Shown here: positions 34,001 through 44,914 of the stretch, piece by piece | Layout: the number at the start of each line of letters is the position of its first letter | Numbering within the stretch: the stretch's first letter is position 1 | Assembly (NCBI GenBank): GCA_032622095.1 | Contig: CP136062.1 | Location: 145,272,089-145,336,088, forward strand | DNA from: Siphonodentalium dalli | Taxonomy: Eukaryota; Mollusca; Scaphopoda; Gadilida; Siphonodentaliidae | DNA length: 64,000 nt | Direction: 5' to 3' | Notes under the pieces: model-generated | What the model saw: the letters and a program-made list of their open reading frames with translations, nothing else | The model's database searches: none | What the model was told of the DNA's origin: nothing | Program-made: the position numbers and the translations under genes

Positions 34001-35324
34001 ACAGTGTACCGAGTATATAAAAATTTGTCCTCTAGATCAAAGATGGCCGCCAAAATGGCGACCGGAAGTTGGTCAATTGATGATTTTCCGCACATGTGGT
34101 CTACATCATTTCCGATTGTATCGAACTGGTGACGATTGGGGAATATACTCCTCTTCAATCTTGATAACAAGTGACTTAGTAATCACAATAGTTGATTTAT
34201 TGGATCATAACCTTGATTTCCTACTCCAAATGCGATGTTTTAAAGGAAGTGGTATGAATTTTTGCCAAGATATACTTTTTTATTTTCTAAGTATTTCCTT
34301 AAAGAAAATTAGAATTAATCGGTGATGGAAATGTACAGGATCATTACATAAGGTATATACATATAACTGGATCCAGAAACCGTCAACTTTATCCAAGATG
34401 GCTTTCAAGATGGCGGCCAAAATACGATAATACGCAAATTTTACCCTCTTTCACCCTATTACGTTTCTGTCATGTAGAATGTGACTTGTGGAATAACTTG
34501 CTTCTTCCAAATGAATAATCGACAGTTTATGACATATTCCTATTAGTTGTCTTACAGCAATTACTCGAAATGTGAGTTCATATGACAATTATTTTCCAAA
34601 TAAGCATCGTGAAAATTCGCCAAACATTATATTTTGTGTATACGTCATGTCCATACGTAACAAGTCCAGCACGGGCGAACGATATATCGGTGTTAGAAAT
34701 GTGAATTAATGCACTCCAGTTTATATAATCCATGGTTGTTGCTACGCCTTGCATTTCAAATACAGAAATCACCACCTCGTCGTTAGTATTTCCATGAATT
34801 ACTCATTACCACACACCATAATGACGAGATTGAAGCTATATACATAGAAGGTGAGTGATCTACATAAAAATAGTACTTCATGTCAGCAAAATGTCACAAA
34901 AAACGCTTCTTTTACTGTGATTTGAAACTTCCAGTTCTTTGACTTTGTCAAGTTTGTGTTTGACACCTCTGAGTCTAGGCTGACAGTTTCGGACACTGAC
35001 TCTTTGTTATTGTCGTTCTTTATTCAATGACTTATTTAATGTAACTTAAATATGCTAGATAACAATATCTTAGTGGGTGCCATCAACTGAATGAATTCAA
35101 CCGCTAACATACATGAGTCTAATATATCAGTTATCCGCAGTCTCCGTTTCAACTCCAAAGCTTAACATTAATAACAACAGTAATGTTGTCATTAGCAAAG
35201 ACCGAATAAACAATCAAAGCACATTTCCGGTTGTACCGCCAAGTTCCGGACAATTCATAAAAGCAATGAAGAACGATTATGTAGGCAGCATGTATATGAT
35301 TCAACAAAACTATAACATTTAGTA
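34001..35324. other. Non-coding stretch
   Basis: No gene recognised. One further AAGATGGC(T/G)..AAGATGGCGGCC block lies near 34395, so the foldback subrepeat continues once outside the symmetric arms. The 119-codon ORFs near 33773-34325 derive from repeat sequence. Confidence 0.4.
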
Positions 35325-35934
35325 ATACAGTGCGGGTCCTACTAAAAAACCGACGGTACCGTCCGCACCCATCCGCATCCGACCGCACCTCCCGATGGGT
35401 CCGAGCGAAATGGGGCATGCACTGTTGTGCATATAAGACCTATGTTAAATGATATGATGTATATTTCCGTGGTCAGGCAGCCAGTGCAGGTGCGGTCGTT
35501 GCCATTTTGGATTTTGCATATCTGACGGAATCCGCAGCAAGTTAGGGGTTAACTGTGCTGTTTCCGCTCGATCTATTGACTTGTGGATTGGACTTTTGGT
35601 ACATACAGGTCTATTCTGCACGATAGTACATGCCACATCTCGCTCGGTTCCCTGGTGGAGGTGGGGTCGGCGGGTGTTATTCGGCGTTTCTGATTACATT
35701 CATAGCGAATTCGGCAGCAGCGTATGGGTTATTTTATTCACTTCTGCTGCAGCTAACGACTTTCCCGATCTCCCATAGATTCAGAGGGGTATTCGCTGCA
35801 TGATATGATGTCCATTTATGTGGTCAGGCCGACAGGGAAGGTGCGATCGGTGCCATTTTGAATTATGCATGCGTGCCTGGCGGAACTTGTCGCAAGTTAG
35901 GGGTTAACAGTGCCGTTTCCGCTCGAGCTATCGA

Positions 35935-36742
35935 GTAATAGAAAAATTAAATATAAAAATGTGCAAATACATCTTACAAGTTTGGAAAAATGCGACTAAC
36001 GCTGTAGTTTTAGGGGAGCTTGGGAAATGTCCACCATTCACTGATGCCTTGCACAACATGATAAAATACTGGGTAAGAATTTCTAAATCAAATGATCTAC
36101 TACTATTGGATGCTCTCAATTTGTCAATGATACTTTACATTAGGAAACGCGACAGTTGGTATGGAAATGTAATAAGTTTGTTAATTACCTGGATATTAAG
36201 CCAGAGGATGTTATTACTAAATCAAAAGGAGAAATTAAAACATCAGTATATGGCGGTCTGAAACGAAAAATAAATTCCCAATGGAGAAAAGAACCACAAG
36301 ATGACAGACCAAATAAAAAATATGGTAACAAACTGAGAACATACATATTATCTAAAAATGACAATAAACTTTAACCATATCTTTGCAAAGCCCCACATAG
36401 GGCAACTGTACTTATGACAAAATTTCGAATAAGTGCTCATAATCTTGAAATTGAAAGAGGTAGGTATATAGATCTACATGAAGACAAAAGAAAATGTAAG
36501 CTTTGTAATACCGATGTTGAGTCAGAAATACTCTTTTTGTTAGAATGCCCCAACCTTGAGCCTGATTTGAGAGAAATATTTTTGCAGGAAATGGAAATAG
36601 TATACAACGGCTTCAACGAACTTGAATCAGTTGCTAAACTTGCATGACTGATGGCAGTGGATGATGAAAATATATTACTGACAATGAAAAAATTCATTTA
36701 TAATTTACACACTTCAAGACTAAGAATACTTGAGGAAATATA
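35935..36742 (+). pseudogene. 5'-truncated LINE, C-terminal region of the pol ORF
   Basis: Frames at 35959, 36156 and 36414 together read like the C-terminal part of a CR1/Jockey-type polyprotein: 'GELGKCPPFTDALHNMIKYW' (family: GELGR.P.......IKYW), then KLRTYILSK, then FRISAHNLEIERGRY, and CKLCNTDVESEILFLLECPN, the terminal Cys motif (the usual His is not seen). At least two frame breaks and one stop are present. It starts six bases after the TATCGA duplication at 35929-35934, as expected for a 5'-truncated target-primed insertion. The 3' part (36743 on) may be its UTR. Confidence 0.65.
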
Positions 36743-37171
36743 AATACATGAACATGCATTATATACACATGTATATAATTGTTCATTGCCTGTTAACTTC
36801 AATCACTGTACTTGCTGAACAGTATATTTAAACATTAAACTTAAACAATTTGCGCACCGGCATATAGATATAATGTATTTTAATGATTCATTGTTTTTTG
36901 TTTTTTTTCCCTTCTGTTTTATTTAGAGATACATATGTACCTCAATAACTCCTCATCATTTCTTTATTCAGTTCACAGTCTATGGGACACCCTCAGCCTG
37001 CCCTGCATAATACTGTATTATTAACATTCTTGAATTACTTTCACATCAACAAAATGCGACTCCATTTTGCATTATTATTACACTAATCGCAGGAACTTTT
37101 ACTCCTTATAGTCATATTGGGTAGGCAGCCATGATTGATGATTTATTCGTTAATTGTTGTCGCTTTTACTC

Positions 37172-38657
37172 AACTTAACACTCTTAGTACTACGTGTTTA
37201 GAGGGCAGGATGAGGACAAATTTTCATACTATTATTTCTCACTTATGAACATAATCATAATTATCTCTTTATTTCCTTTATGTTACGTATAGGATATTCC
37301 CCGAGCTGTCGGGCATTCGGAAAAAATAATTCACCGAGGCGAAGCCGATGTGTTTATTTGGACGAATGCCCAACAGCGAGGGGAATGTCTGTCTTAAACC
37401 TCAGTATTTAAAGAATAACAAGACGAAATTTAAAATTTTCGCTATAATTTTACTTAGAAATTTGTCAATGATATTACAATGTTTGATATAAAAGTCAATA
37501 ATTTTTTTAAATAGTGATCCGGAGACTTGGAATTGAAATTGTCATTAAAAATGTGTCAATCGAGGTGGTATTCTGAGATCTACACACAACCAACATGGTC
37601 TCAGATGATGAATTTAGAAGTACTATGACCCAGTCAACGTATAGAGTGGAATCGTCATCGGACGAGGATCATGTTTCGTTTGTCGGAATTTCGACACAAG
37701 ATATACTTTCTGACGTATTAGGTTTGGAAGAGGACTTTAACGTTCGGAATGGTGAATCGGACCACAACGTATTACCGGATTATGGCGACACGGTGGTGTC
37801 TGCATTGCAATCACCGAACACTGTTCAGTTTCTCATTTTATTGATTAGTCACACCAATTTGACCTTCCGGTGTGTCAGCAAGTGGAGAACACAACAAACA
37901 ATGACTTGTGATTGTTATGACAATACCTGGGGAATATTTTTTATATTTCACAGTTATTGTTAAAATGATGCACAGTTATTGTTACCAACGGAAATCGGCT
38001 GGATATTGTGCAAGGGAGAACAATAGAAAATATGGCGACTGTGGTTTAAATTTTAAGAGTAATTGTTCTGCCTGAAAGGGTGTCTTGATTGACCAACAAA
38101 ACTATTCGTACTTTGGGAGGTCAGGTGACCGGTTTTGGATGGGGGTTTCCATGCGGGTCCCCCCAGCGGGGGTTATATATGAGGCAATTGTCGGGAACTG
38201 AAGCAGCCAGATAATTATGCAGATATAATATTTAACTGGGCTGGGCTTGGTAAATAGATTTTTTTTCTCGAATTACAACACTTGACCTAGTTTTGAAATA
38301 TAAATCAAAAATTTAAAATAAATAAATTAACTTCTACAGGAACAGATTCCAAGCCGACCCGCCAGATAAATGTATATTGTTTTCAATACCTCACAAAGTC
38401 ACACCCAGTACAATTTGCAACTCTGTAACTTTTGCTGCGGATGTTTGTGTGGAGGTACCCGTTCAGTATTGATCACTTGACCTCCTTAACACACTTAGTA
38501 CTACACATTTTAGATGGCAGGATGAGGACTAATTTTCATATAATTATTTCACACTAATGAACATAATCATAATTATCACTTTATTTCCTTTATGTTACAT
38601 TTTTAAGAGTAATTGTTCTGCCAGGGTTTCTTGATTGACCAATACAACTATTCGTAT
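37172..38657 (+). repeat. Diverged duplicate block, first copy split by a 760 bp insert
   Basis: An uninterrupted copy lies at 38485-38657 (TTAGTACTACA…GGCAGGATGAGGAC…TTTATGTTAC…TTAAGAGTAATTGTTCTGCC). The first copy has the same left half at 37172-37286 and the same right half from 38047. So 37287-38046 is an insertion between them. Confidence 0.6.
37287..38046 (+). mobile_element. Inserted segment with terminal hairpin and acidic ORF
   Basis: The left end has a long hairpin: GATATTCCCCGAGCTGTCGG with GCATTCGG pairs with CGAATGCCCAACAGCGAGG near 37360-37387, around a CCGAGGCGAAGCC loop. The 123-codon frame at 37595-37963 opens MVSDDEFRSTMTQSTYRVES and is rich in Asp/Glu/Ser up to about residue 80. 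It resembles the acidic N-termini of some invertebrate transposon ORFs, but I cannot assign a family. The right end shows no matching inverted repeat. Confidence 0.4.
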
Positions 38658-38923
38658 TCGTATCGACATGGGGATTAGAACTTTGGTACATGTAGGTCAA
38701 TTATGCACGATAGTGCATGCCCCATCTCGCTCGGATCCCTGGGGTCGGTGCGGTCGGTGCGACCGGGTGCGGTCGGGTGCTGTCGGCTTTTAGTGGGACC
38801 ATACAGTGTTAGTTACTTAATTAGGCTTCTCTTGGACTTGAGGAATTATGTAACTTCGTCTTCGTCGTATAGGGCGAATTCATGATAATAAATGCTAATT
38901 GTTAATGGCGAGAATTGGAATTT

Positions 38924-39443
38924 GTTGTGTTTCTTGTATATATGTAACTGATTGATCACCTGTAAATATTATTTTCGCATGTATACTTGTTTTGATATTT
39001 TATCTGAAATACTGTATTATGTACGGTTTTATTGAGATTAAACAAATTAAAAAAAAAACAAAAACATTCAATTATAGTTCAAATTATATGATTATGATAA
39101 CCAGATTACCTGTTATCAGGTTTGGCATATCGTGATTTCAAAAAGAGATTCAGCTTAGTTTAACTTGAATGTGTATACTGCTAGTTGTGTTTCATGTATA
39201 TATGTAACTGATTGATCACCTGTAAATATTATTTTCGCATGTATACTTGTTTTGATATTTTATCTGAAATACTGTATTATGTACGGTTTTATTGAGATTA
39301 AACAAATTCAAAAAAACAAAAAAACATTCAATTATAGTTCAAATTATATGATTATGATAACCAGATTACCTGTGATCAGGTTTGGCATATCGTGATTTCA
39401 AAAAGAGATTCAGCTTAGTTTAACTTGAATGTGTATACTGATA
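38924..39443 (+). repeat. Recent tandem duplication, 260 bp period, two copies
   Basis: The unit from GTTGTGTTTC at 38924 recurs at 39184 with only a handful of differences (for example TTCTTGTATA versus TTCATGTATA, and CTGTTATCAGG versus CTGTGATCAGG). High identity suggests recent origin or assembly duplication. Non-coding. Confidence 0.85.
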
Positions 39444-39721
39444 GTTTGCTTAAAGTAACATTGACTCTTGATTTTGATCAAAGAGATACTAGTAATGTGA
39501 AATTATTCAATTTATTGAGATTTGTTACAATGCATTGCTACTTTATCTGTGTAATTAAATACATTAAAGTCAACAAGTGAAAGCGTCGATGGATACTGAT
39601 TGTTGTTGTCACAATAACATGTAATTCCAACTGCATGACTCATGTCGGGCACCAATTACGATCAACATTTGGCCATGTGAGCAGGTATAGTCTGTAAACA
39701 GAGCTATCTTACTTTAAACAT
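39444..39721. other. Spacer between tandem duplication and LINE 3' end
   Basis: No gene. GTGAAATTATTCAATTTA at 39496 resembles the LINE 3'-end sequence at 39731, so a second 3' relic may lie here. Confidence 0.3.
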
Positions 39722-40034
39722 ATTTTATTGTGAATTATTCAATTTACAAAGGGATTGGGGTACAAGTTACAGAAACTTACAAGACACCCCTCTCCCGATA
39801 CAAAGTTGAAATTACAGTATTTGTTTACAAGATGACAGAGTGTTTACAATTGTGGTGTAATACATAGAGTAACTGAAAATAAAGAAGATAAAGGTTATAA
39901 TGGTAAGAGTGTGGACTGAGTGTGTTAATTGTCAACCGTCTCCCTGGATACACATGAAATGAGGACGGGCCAGGACGTCTATTTGTTTTACTTAATATGT
40001 TAATTTATATATCTGATGGTATATTTTCGGGCGA

Positions 40035-42212
40035 TTAATCTTGTTTAAAGCGTGTTGTCGCAGCTATGAATGACTGAACAATGCGAAATAATTTTATGTT
40101 TCTTTGAAAGGTTTCGTCAGGAATTCCCCTTAGCAGTTGGTTCCAGTTTGATATTCGGAAATTATGTTTCTCCAGTTTACAGTAAAGTACATGTCTCTGT
40201 TCGTCATATAATGGACAGAAAAGAAAGAAGTGCATGCCACTTTCGTATGCGTATCCACACTGACAATCTGGACTATCGGCAATATAGTTTTCGTGCATGT
40301 CTAGTCGAAGATCGCTACATGAGTTACGTATTCTACAGTGTAGAATATTACTTTTCCGGTTTCCTGATTCAAAGTATTTGGGTGGTTTCGTGACTGGGTC
40401 AACAATATTTAAGTTTTCTTTGAAATCTTGCAGATTTTCAGCTGCAGTTACATACTTAGGGAGTTTGTTCCACTCGGTCACGGTCGAGGGAAGGAAGGAT
40501 TTTTTATAGTGTTCTGTAGAACAATAATATGAGTAGAACCTATCCGGGCATCGCATGGCATACCTTGACATCTGGTATGAACGTGGCGGTAATAAACCAG
40601 TAAGGTAGTCTGGGGCTTTATTATTTATGATTTTAAATAGCATTTGTAATTTATGTTTCACTCTGCGGTTTTTTAGTGTAGGCCAGCCTGCTTCACACAG
40701 GACGGAACTATTTGAGCATGAACGTGTGAGACCAGTTACAATTCTGGCGGCATCGATGTGAATTCGGTCCAGTTTCTTCAGAAGATAATCAGGGGCGTTT
40801 TCCCATACGACATCAGTGTAATCTAATATTGGTAGAATATAGGCCTTGTATAGTTTATCAAGTGTTCTTCTGTCTAGCTTATATTTATATTTTCTAAGGA
40901 TTGACAGCCGAGGAGTAACTCTTGTGGCGATAGACTCGATGTGCTTGTTCCAGTTTAAATTGCTTTGAATTTCAAGACCGAGATGTTTATGCGACTCGAT
41001 GAGTTCCACTTTTTTGTTTTGAAAAAGGACATTTAAGGGCACATTATTGGGGGTCAGAGAGAACAGTATTGCTTTCGTTTTAATCGGATTGAAATTTACA
41101 AGCCATTTACGCGCCCATTCATCAATCTTAATTAGGTCTTCATTTATATTTCTTTCTAACAAATCAATATCATAGTGCATCGCCGTGAGACAAGTATCAT
41201 CAGCATACATTCTAGTGTCTGAGTTTAAATTTTCGGGTAGGTCGTTTATGTATACGAGGAATAGGAAGGGGCCGAGTATTGAGCCTTGAGGGACTCCAGC
41301 GGGGATAACTCTAAAGTTTGAACATGAGTCATTTATGAGAACTCTTTGTTTTCTATTAGTGAGGTAGTCTTCTATCCAGTTTAAAAGCGGTCCGGAAATA
41401 CCATATTGTTTCAACTTATAAATCAGTCCCCTATGCCAGACTCTTTCAAAGGCCTTTGATATATCACAGAATACAGAGCACGTGTAGAGGCCTTTATCTA
41501 GGGTCTGGCAGAGGTTGTGATATAAGTCTGTTAACTGAAAAGTCGTGCTATGTCCAGGCATAAAGCCAGATTGATTGCTGTATAGTAATTTATTGTTTTG
41601 AAAGAATTCCATGAGATGTTGGATAATTATTTTCTCAAATATTTTACTAAGACTTGGGAGGAGAGATATTGGACGGTAATTTGTACATTCGGCAGGATCA
41701 TCTTTTTTAAATATGGGAATCACATTGGCTTTTTTCCAATCAGATGGGAATTTCCCTTTTTGTAATGATTTTTTAAAGATAATTTCTAACGGGACTGCGA
41801 TCGATTCGGCTGTTTCTTGAAGCATTTTAGGACTGATTCCATCAAAACCATGGGCCTTATTAACTTTAAGGTCTTTAATAGCTTTAATTATATTTTCACG
41901 AGTGAAAGGGACATCAGAGAGTGTGTTGTTACGTCTACTGGGTATAGTTGGAATTTGATGGTCGCGGTCGGCTATTGTTGAGTTTAAAATAAAAGCCTCA
42001 TTTAAGCAGTTTGCCTTTTCGTTGTCATTTGTTACATATGTTTTTCCATCTGACGAGACATCGCCATGTGGACTATATAGTGGTGGAATACTTGTAACTT
42101 TCTTTTTATTTAATAAATAATTTATTGTTTGCCAAAAATGGCGAGGGGAGGGTGATTCATTTACTCTATCTTCGAGTTTTGTTTCGAATTCCATCTTTGC
42201 ATATTTCTTCAT
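40035..42212 (-). CDS. LINE reverse transcriptase part of the pol ORF
   Basis: A 725-residue frame. RT motifs appear in order: KANVIPIFKK (164-), NYRPISLLP (178-), FCDISKAFERVWH (248-), AGVPQGSILGPFLF (305-) and the catalytic YADD at 336-339. The thumb-like block LGLEIQSNLNWNKHI follows. The C-terminus carries CQCGYAYESGMHFFLFCP, a CxC…H…C knuckle usual in these LINEs. It copies element RNA at a nicked target site (established for the class). It is in the same frame as the upstream endonuclease, separated only by a TGA (42267-42269) plus 18 sense codons, so its true start is upstream at 43412 and the ATG at 42212 is not the natural one. No frameshift was found. Confidence 0.85.
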   Translation of the reverse strand: MKKYAKMEFETKLEDRVNESPSPRHFWQTINYLLNKKKVTSIPPLYSPHGDVSSDGKTYVTNDNEKANCLNEAFILNSTIADRDHQIPTIPSRRNNTLSDVPFTRENIIKAIKDLKVNKAHGFDGISPKMLQETAESIAVPLEIIFKKSLQKGKFPSDWKKANVIPIFKKDDPAECTNYRPISLLPSLSKIFEKIIIQHLMEFFQNNKLLYSNQSGFMPGHSTTFQLTDLYHNLCQTLDKGLYTCSVFCDISKAFERVWHRGLIYKLKQYGISGPLLNWIEDYLTNRKQRVLINDSCSNFRVIPAGVPQGSILGPFLFLVYINDLPENLNSDTRMYADDTCLTAMHYDIDLLERNINEDLIKIDEWARKWLVNFNPIKTKAILFSLTPNNVPLNVLFQNKKVELIESHKHLGLEIQSNLNWNKHIESIATRVTPRLSILRKYKYKLDRRTLDKLYKAYILPILDYTDVVWENAPDYLLKKLDRIHIDAARIVTGLTRSCSNSSVLCEAGWPTLKNRRVKHKLQMLFKIINNKAPDYLTGLLPPRSYQMSRYAMRCPDRFYSYYCSTEHYKKSFLPSTVTEWNKLPKYVTAAENLQDFKENLNIVDPVTKPPKYFESGNRKSNILHCRIRNSCSDLRLDMHENYIADSPDCQCGYAYESGMHFFLFCPLYDEQRHVLYCKLEKHNFRISNWNQLLRGIPDETFQRNIKLFRIVQSFIAATTRFKQD

Positions 42213-42266
42213 GTTATTGACTTTATTTCTAGTATCTTTGTATTTCCTCCACGCTTCTACTGAATT

Positions 42267-43412
42267 TCATCTAAGAGCAATTTTTCTCAATCTGTCACGG
42301 TGTCTTATCTCTCTTCTGATATCGGAATTAAACCAAAATTTGTCCTTTGTGCGTATTGTAACCGTTACTCGGGGGATGGTTTCTTCCATTATGCTGAGGA
42401 AATGTTTACCGAAAAGGGTGACAGTCGTGTCAATATTATCTATTGGATTTAAGTTTAATTCCCAATCTATGGCATCTATCATAGATCTGGCCCTTACATA
42501 ATCTCCAAATTTATACTTCCAAATAGTTCTTTTGAAAGAGACGGTATCATGTTTTTCGAAAAATAATGTCGCATAAACTCCATAATGGTCTGAAAGTCCT
42601 AGGTTGAGTGTATCGGCATCATGTACATGTATGGTCTTACTCACAATTATGGGATCTAAAAGGGTTTGTGAAGTGGGTGTTACTCTTGTTGGTTTTTTAA
42701 TTACATTATCGAATTCATAATGGCTGACTATTTCGCTGAGTTTCGAATGAGGATCAAGTAGATTAGAGTTAAAGTCACCCAGTAAAATTAAATTTTCCGT
42801 CATTTTCATAGCCTCATCTATCGATTCTTCAAGTCGGTCCCAGTAATCAATGTGACAAAACTGTTCGGATCTATATGATAGCGCCAAAAGAAAGCGATTT
42901 GATTTATTTACCACCTCAAACCAGACGATAGAAGAGTCAAATTCAAGTTCGGTTCTCCGTTTATACACTAGGTGTTCAGCAAAATAAATGCAAACACCCC
43001 CGCCATCTGAATTTCGGTCTGATCTAAATGGGGAGCTGAAATGTTCAATTAATAGTTTTTCTGTAGAATAAGATTGGTCGAGGTGGGTTTCGGTGAAACA
43101 TAGGATGTCATACTCGTTTATGGAGTCAACTAATTTTTCTAGCTTATTTCTGATGCTACGAATATTATATTGAAAAATGGTTATTTCCTTTGTTGTGTTG
43201 GTCTGAGGGGGTCCTGGATTACTGTGAACTGATCCCGACATTAGAAGGAGCGTCATTATAACGAGAAGTATCAGTGGCAGTCGAATATTTAATCCTTTTG
43301 GGATTATATAAATTTTTGTTTTGCTATATGTGTCTATTTGTGGCCTATTATTTGTTTTGTTTGTTTCGAAGTTGCCAATCGCGACTCGGTGCTGCATTGC
43401 TGAAATCGCCAT
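42267..43412 (-). CDS. LINE endonuclease part of the pol ORF, ends at an in-frame TGA
   Basis: 381 residues of apurinic-endonuclease (EEP) type. Catalytic blocks visible: QYNIRS (Asn83), CFTETHL (Glu108), LGDFNSN (Asp213, Asn215) and LSDHYG (Asp275, His276). It nicks the target for target-primed reverse transcription. Residues 44-58 are hydrophobic (LPLILLVIMTLLL) and are followed by SGSVHSNPGP, a degenerate 2A-like motif with NPGP at 65-68. The stop TGA at 42267-42269 lies between endonuclease and RT and could have arisen from a single substitution. Read-through or a young dead copy are the alternatives. Confidence 0.8.
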   Translation of the reverse strand: MAISAMQHRVAIGNFETNKTNNRPQIDTYSKTKIYIIPKGLNIRLPLILLVIMTLLLMSGSVHSNPGPPQTNTTKEITIFQYNIRSIRNKLEKLVDSINEYDILCFTETHLDQSYSTEKLLIEHFSSPFRSDRNSDGGGVCIYFAEHLVYKRRTELEFDSSIVWFEVVNKSNRFLLALSYRSEQFCHIDYWDRLEESIDEAMKMTENLILLGDFNSNLLDPHSKLSEIVSHYEFDNVIKKPTRVTPTSQTLLDPIIVSKTIHVHDADTLNLGLSDHYGVYATLFFEKHDTVSFKRTIWKYKFGDYVRARSMIDAIDWELNLNPIDNIDTTVTLFGKHFLSIMEETIPRVTVTIRTKDKFWFNSDIRREIRHRDRLRKIALR

Positions 43413-43421
43413 TAGTCATTA

Positions 43422-44910
43422 GACCACGGTCCCAGCAATACAGCCCGACTCACGGTGGCAACCTACATATAGTTCATATGTCTCAAACGAGAGAAGGCTG
43501 ACAATTTTAGATGGATGGGATAGATTAGCGGTAAAGAAATTACTGGATGTTGAACTAGAGGCTGTCGTGAATTGGTTAGATGAAACATTAAAACAGCATG
43601 ACATATACAACAATGATTGGCAATGAGAATAATATATACAAATGGTCACTATTATGACAACAAACATGGTTGATGTGAATGAGAGGTTGGTGGGAACATG
43701 TACAGGTACATGGATGTGGGTTTCAGTCATGCGGTTGAGTGAGGAAAAAAGATTTTCCGCTTTGTTCGGAGTGGATATTTATAAAAAATTCAGGGTGAGG
43801 CCCCGAATGGAAGTTGTCATTTATATTTTTTTTGCAAATTATCAAGTTATAACTGTAAAGCACTTACTAGGAAACATATAGATACGTACGTATAAATAAA
43901 TAGTTAAATCGAAAGGGCAAAAAAAAAAAAAAAAACGCCTTCTGTCGCATATAAAGGGAACGGTGCCTCTGATTATCTAAACCAGGTTCACGGACTAGTG
44001 CGCAATATGATAAACTTGTACACATGTTTTAATATCGTGTGTTATTATTAATATAACCTACAAGTATGACTTTATATTTTCTGACTTGCGAATCATTTAG
44101 ACATTAAAACAGTGTTTTCGCGACTACAACAGCTGACTACAATGACATAAATTACTTTATAGGTATACCGTATTGGATGTCTATTTGTGTGAAAGTTTAT
44201 ATTTATATGTTTCCATGAATCTCAATGTTGGATTTAAATAATTGATAGTTGCATTAAATAATATTTCTAAGTCACAAATGTCATAACAAATGTATTGTAT
44301 CCATGCATTTGACCAGCAAAGGTCATGATTAGTAAATATACAGTTAGGTGAATAGCAATGGGATCAACACATGTTGATATACTGAAGAGTTTCGCAGGTC
44401 GCATATAGTCGGTGGTAGTAATACAGATACATAATTGTGCAGTACATCTAAATGGGAAATTCCCTGGATAATTCATGTATACATACGTGTAATTTAGATG
44501 CTATTTATAAGTCATCCAAAATGCCATGACACGTCTGTTTTGTGTATAGGTAGATATGCAATTAGATTAGGTGAATAGCAATGGAACCTCATAGGTTGGT
44601 ACTTTGAAATATATTCACAAGTCGCATTAATTGATGTGCCGGTGCTGTATAGATGTTTAGACTCCACGGACGTATATCTACCAATGTAGATTTAAGTATT
44701 TATCATATTATTCCCGTTATATATTATCCACTGGAAAATTTCTATAACGTCAACGATTCAGCAGACGACGCCACGACGCCTTTCGATGGTAACTTCGTTC
44801 CGCAGTAAAGGGGTTAAACGGCGTACCGAAGTTATAGAAATTCATTTGCAGTTTTCAACTTTCAGCACAAACGCGCCACGTTACAACAGTATCAGCATAA
44901 TACATCAATC
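43422..44910. other. Region upstream of the LINE; no gene
   Basis: Includes possible LINE 5' UTR, a run of 18-19 A near 43919-43936, and a diverged repeat: GTAAATATACAGTTAGGTGA near 44333 and GTAGATATGCAATTAGATTAGGTGA near 44550 share TGAATAGCAATGG and GTCGCAT blocks. No coding exon recognised. Confidence 0.4.
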
Positions 44911-44914
44911 AAAG

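Larger units (their letters stand above)
35325..38808. mobile_element. Long-TIR DNA element (hAT-like?) with nested insertion
   Basis: The left end (35335-35430: GGTCCTACTAAAA…CCGACGG…GAGCGAAATGGGGCATGCA) is the reverse complement of the right end (38695-38800), giving ~100-base TIRs rich in CCGCACC. ATACAGTG flanks both ends (35325-35332, 38801-38808). Read as an 8-bp duplication this suggests hAT. Alternatively CAGTG belongs to the TIR. Inside, a ~350-base unit occurs twice in tandem (from 35433 and from about 35800). The second is split by a 2.7 kb insert flanked by TATCGA. No transposase remains. Confidence 0.6.
39722..43421 (-). mobile_element. CR1/Jockey-like non-LTR retrotransposon, near complete
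   Basis: On the minus strand it holds an endonuclease-RT frame (43412 to 40035) with one in-frame TGA, then a ~310 base 3' UTR ending near 39722 with an AATAAA-like terminus. No clear ORF1 is seen. A 103-codon frame (43730-43419) ends seven bases before the pol ATG but has no recognisable ORF1 domain. Its 5' end is not defined. Confidence 0.8.

Noticed and set aside
29486-34170. Pairs of 105-119 codon ORFs with similar proteins (for example 29486-29803 and 33850-34170; 30257-30604 and 33073-33399)
   Set aside because: They are the same sequence read on the two arms of the foldback. Methionine/alanine/lysine runs come from the AAGATGGC repeats, and no domain is visible.
40070-42501. Plus-strand ORFs at 40070-40393, 40297-40509 and 42211-42501
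   Set aside because: They lie antisense to the LINE pol gene and are shadows of it.
43419-43730. 103-codon minus ORF just upstream of the LINE pol frame as a possible ORF1
   Set aside because: It has no coiled coil, RRM, zinc knuckle, PHD or esterase features. The composition is irregular, so it is more likely UTR.
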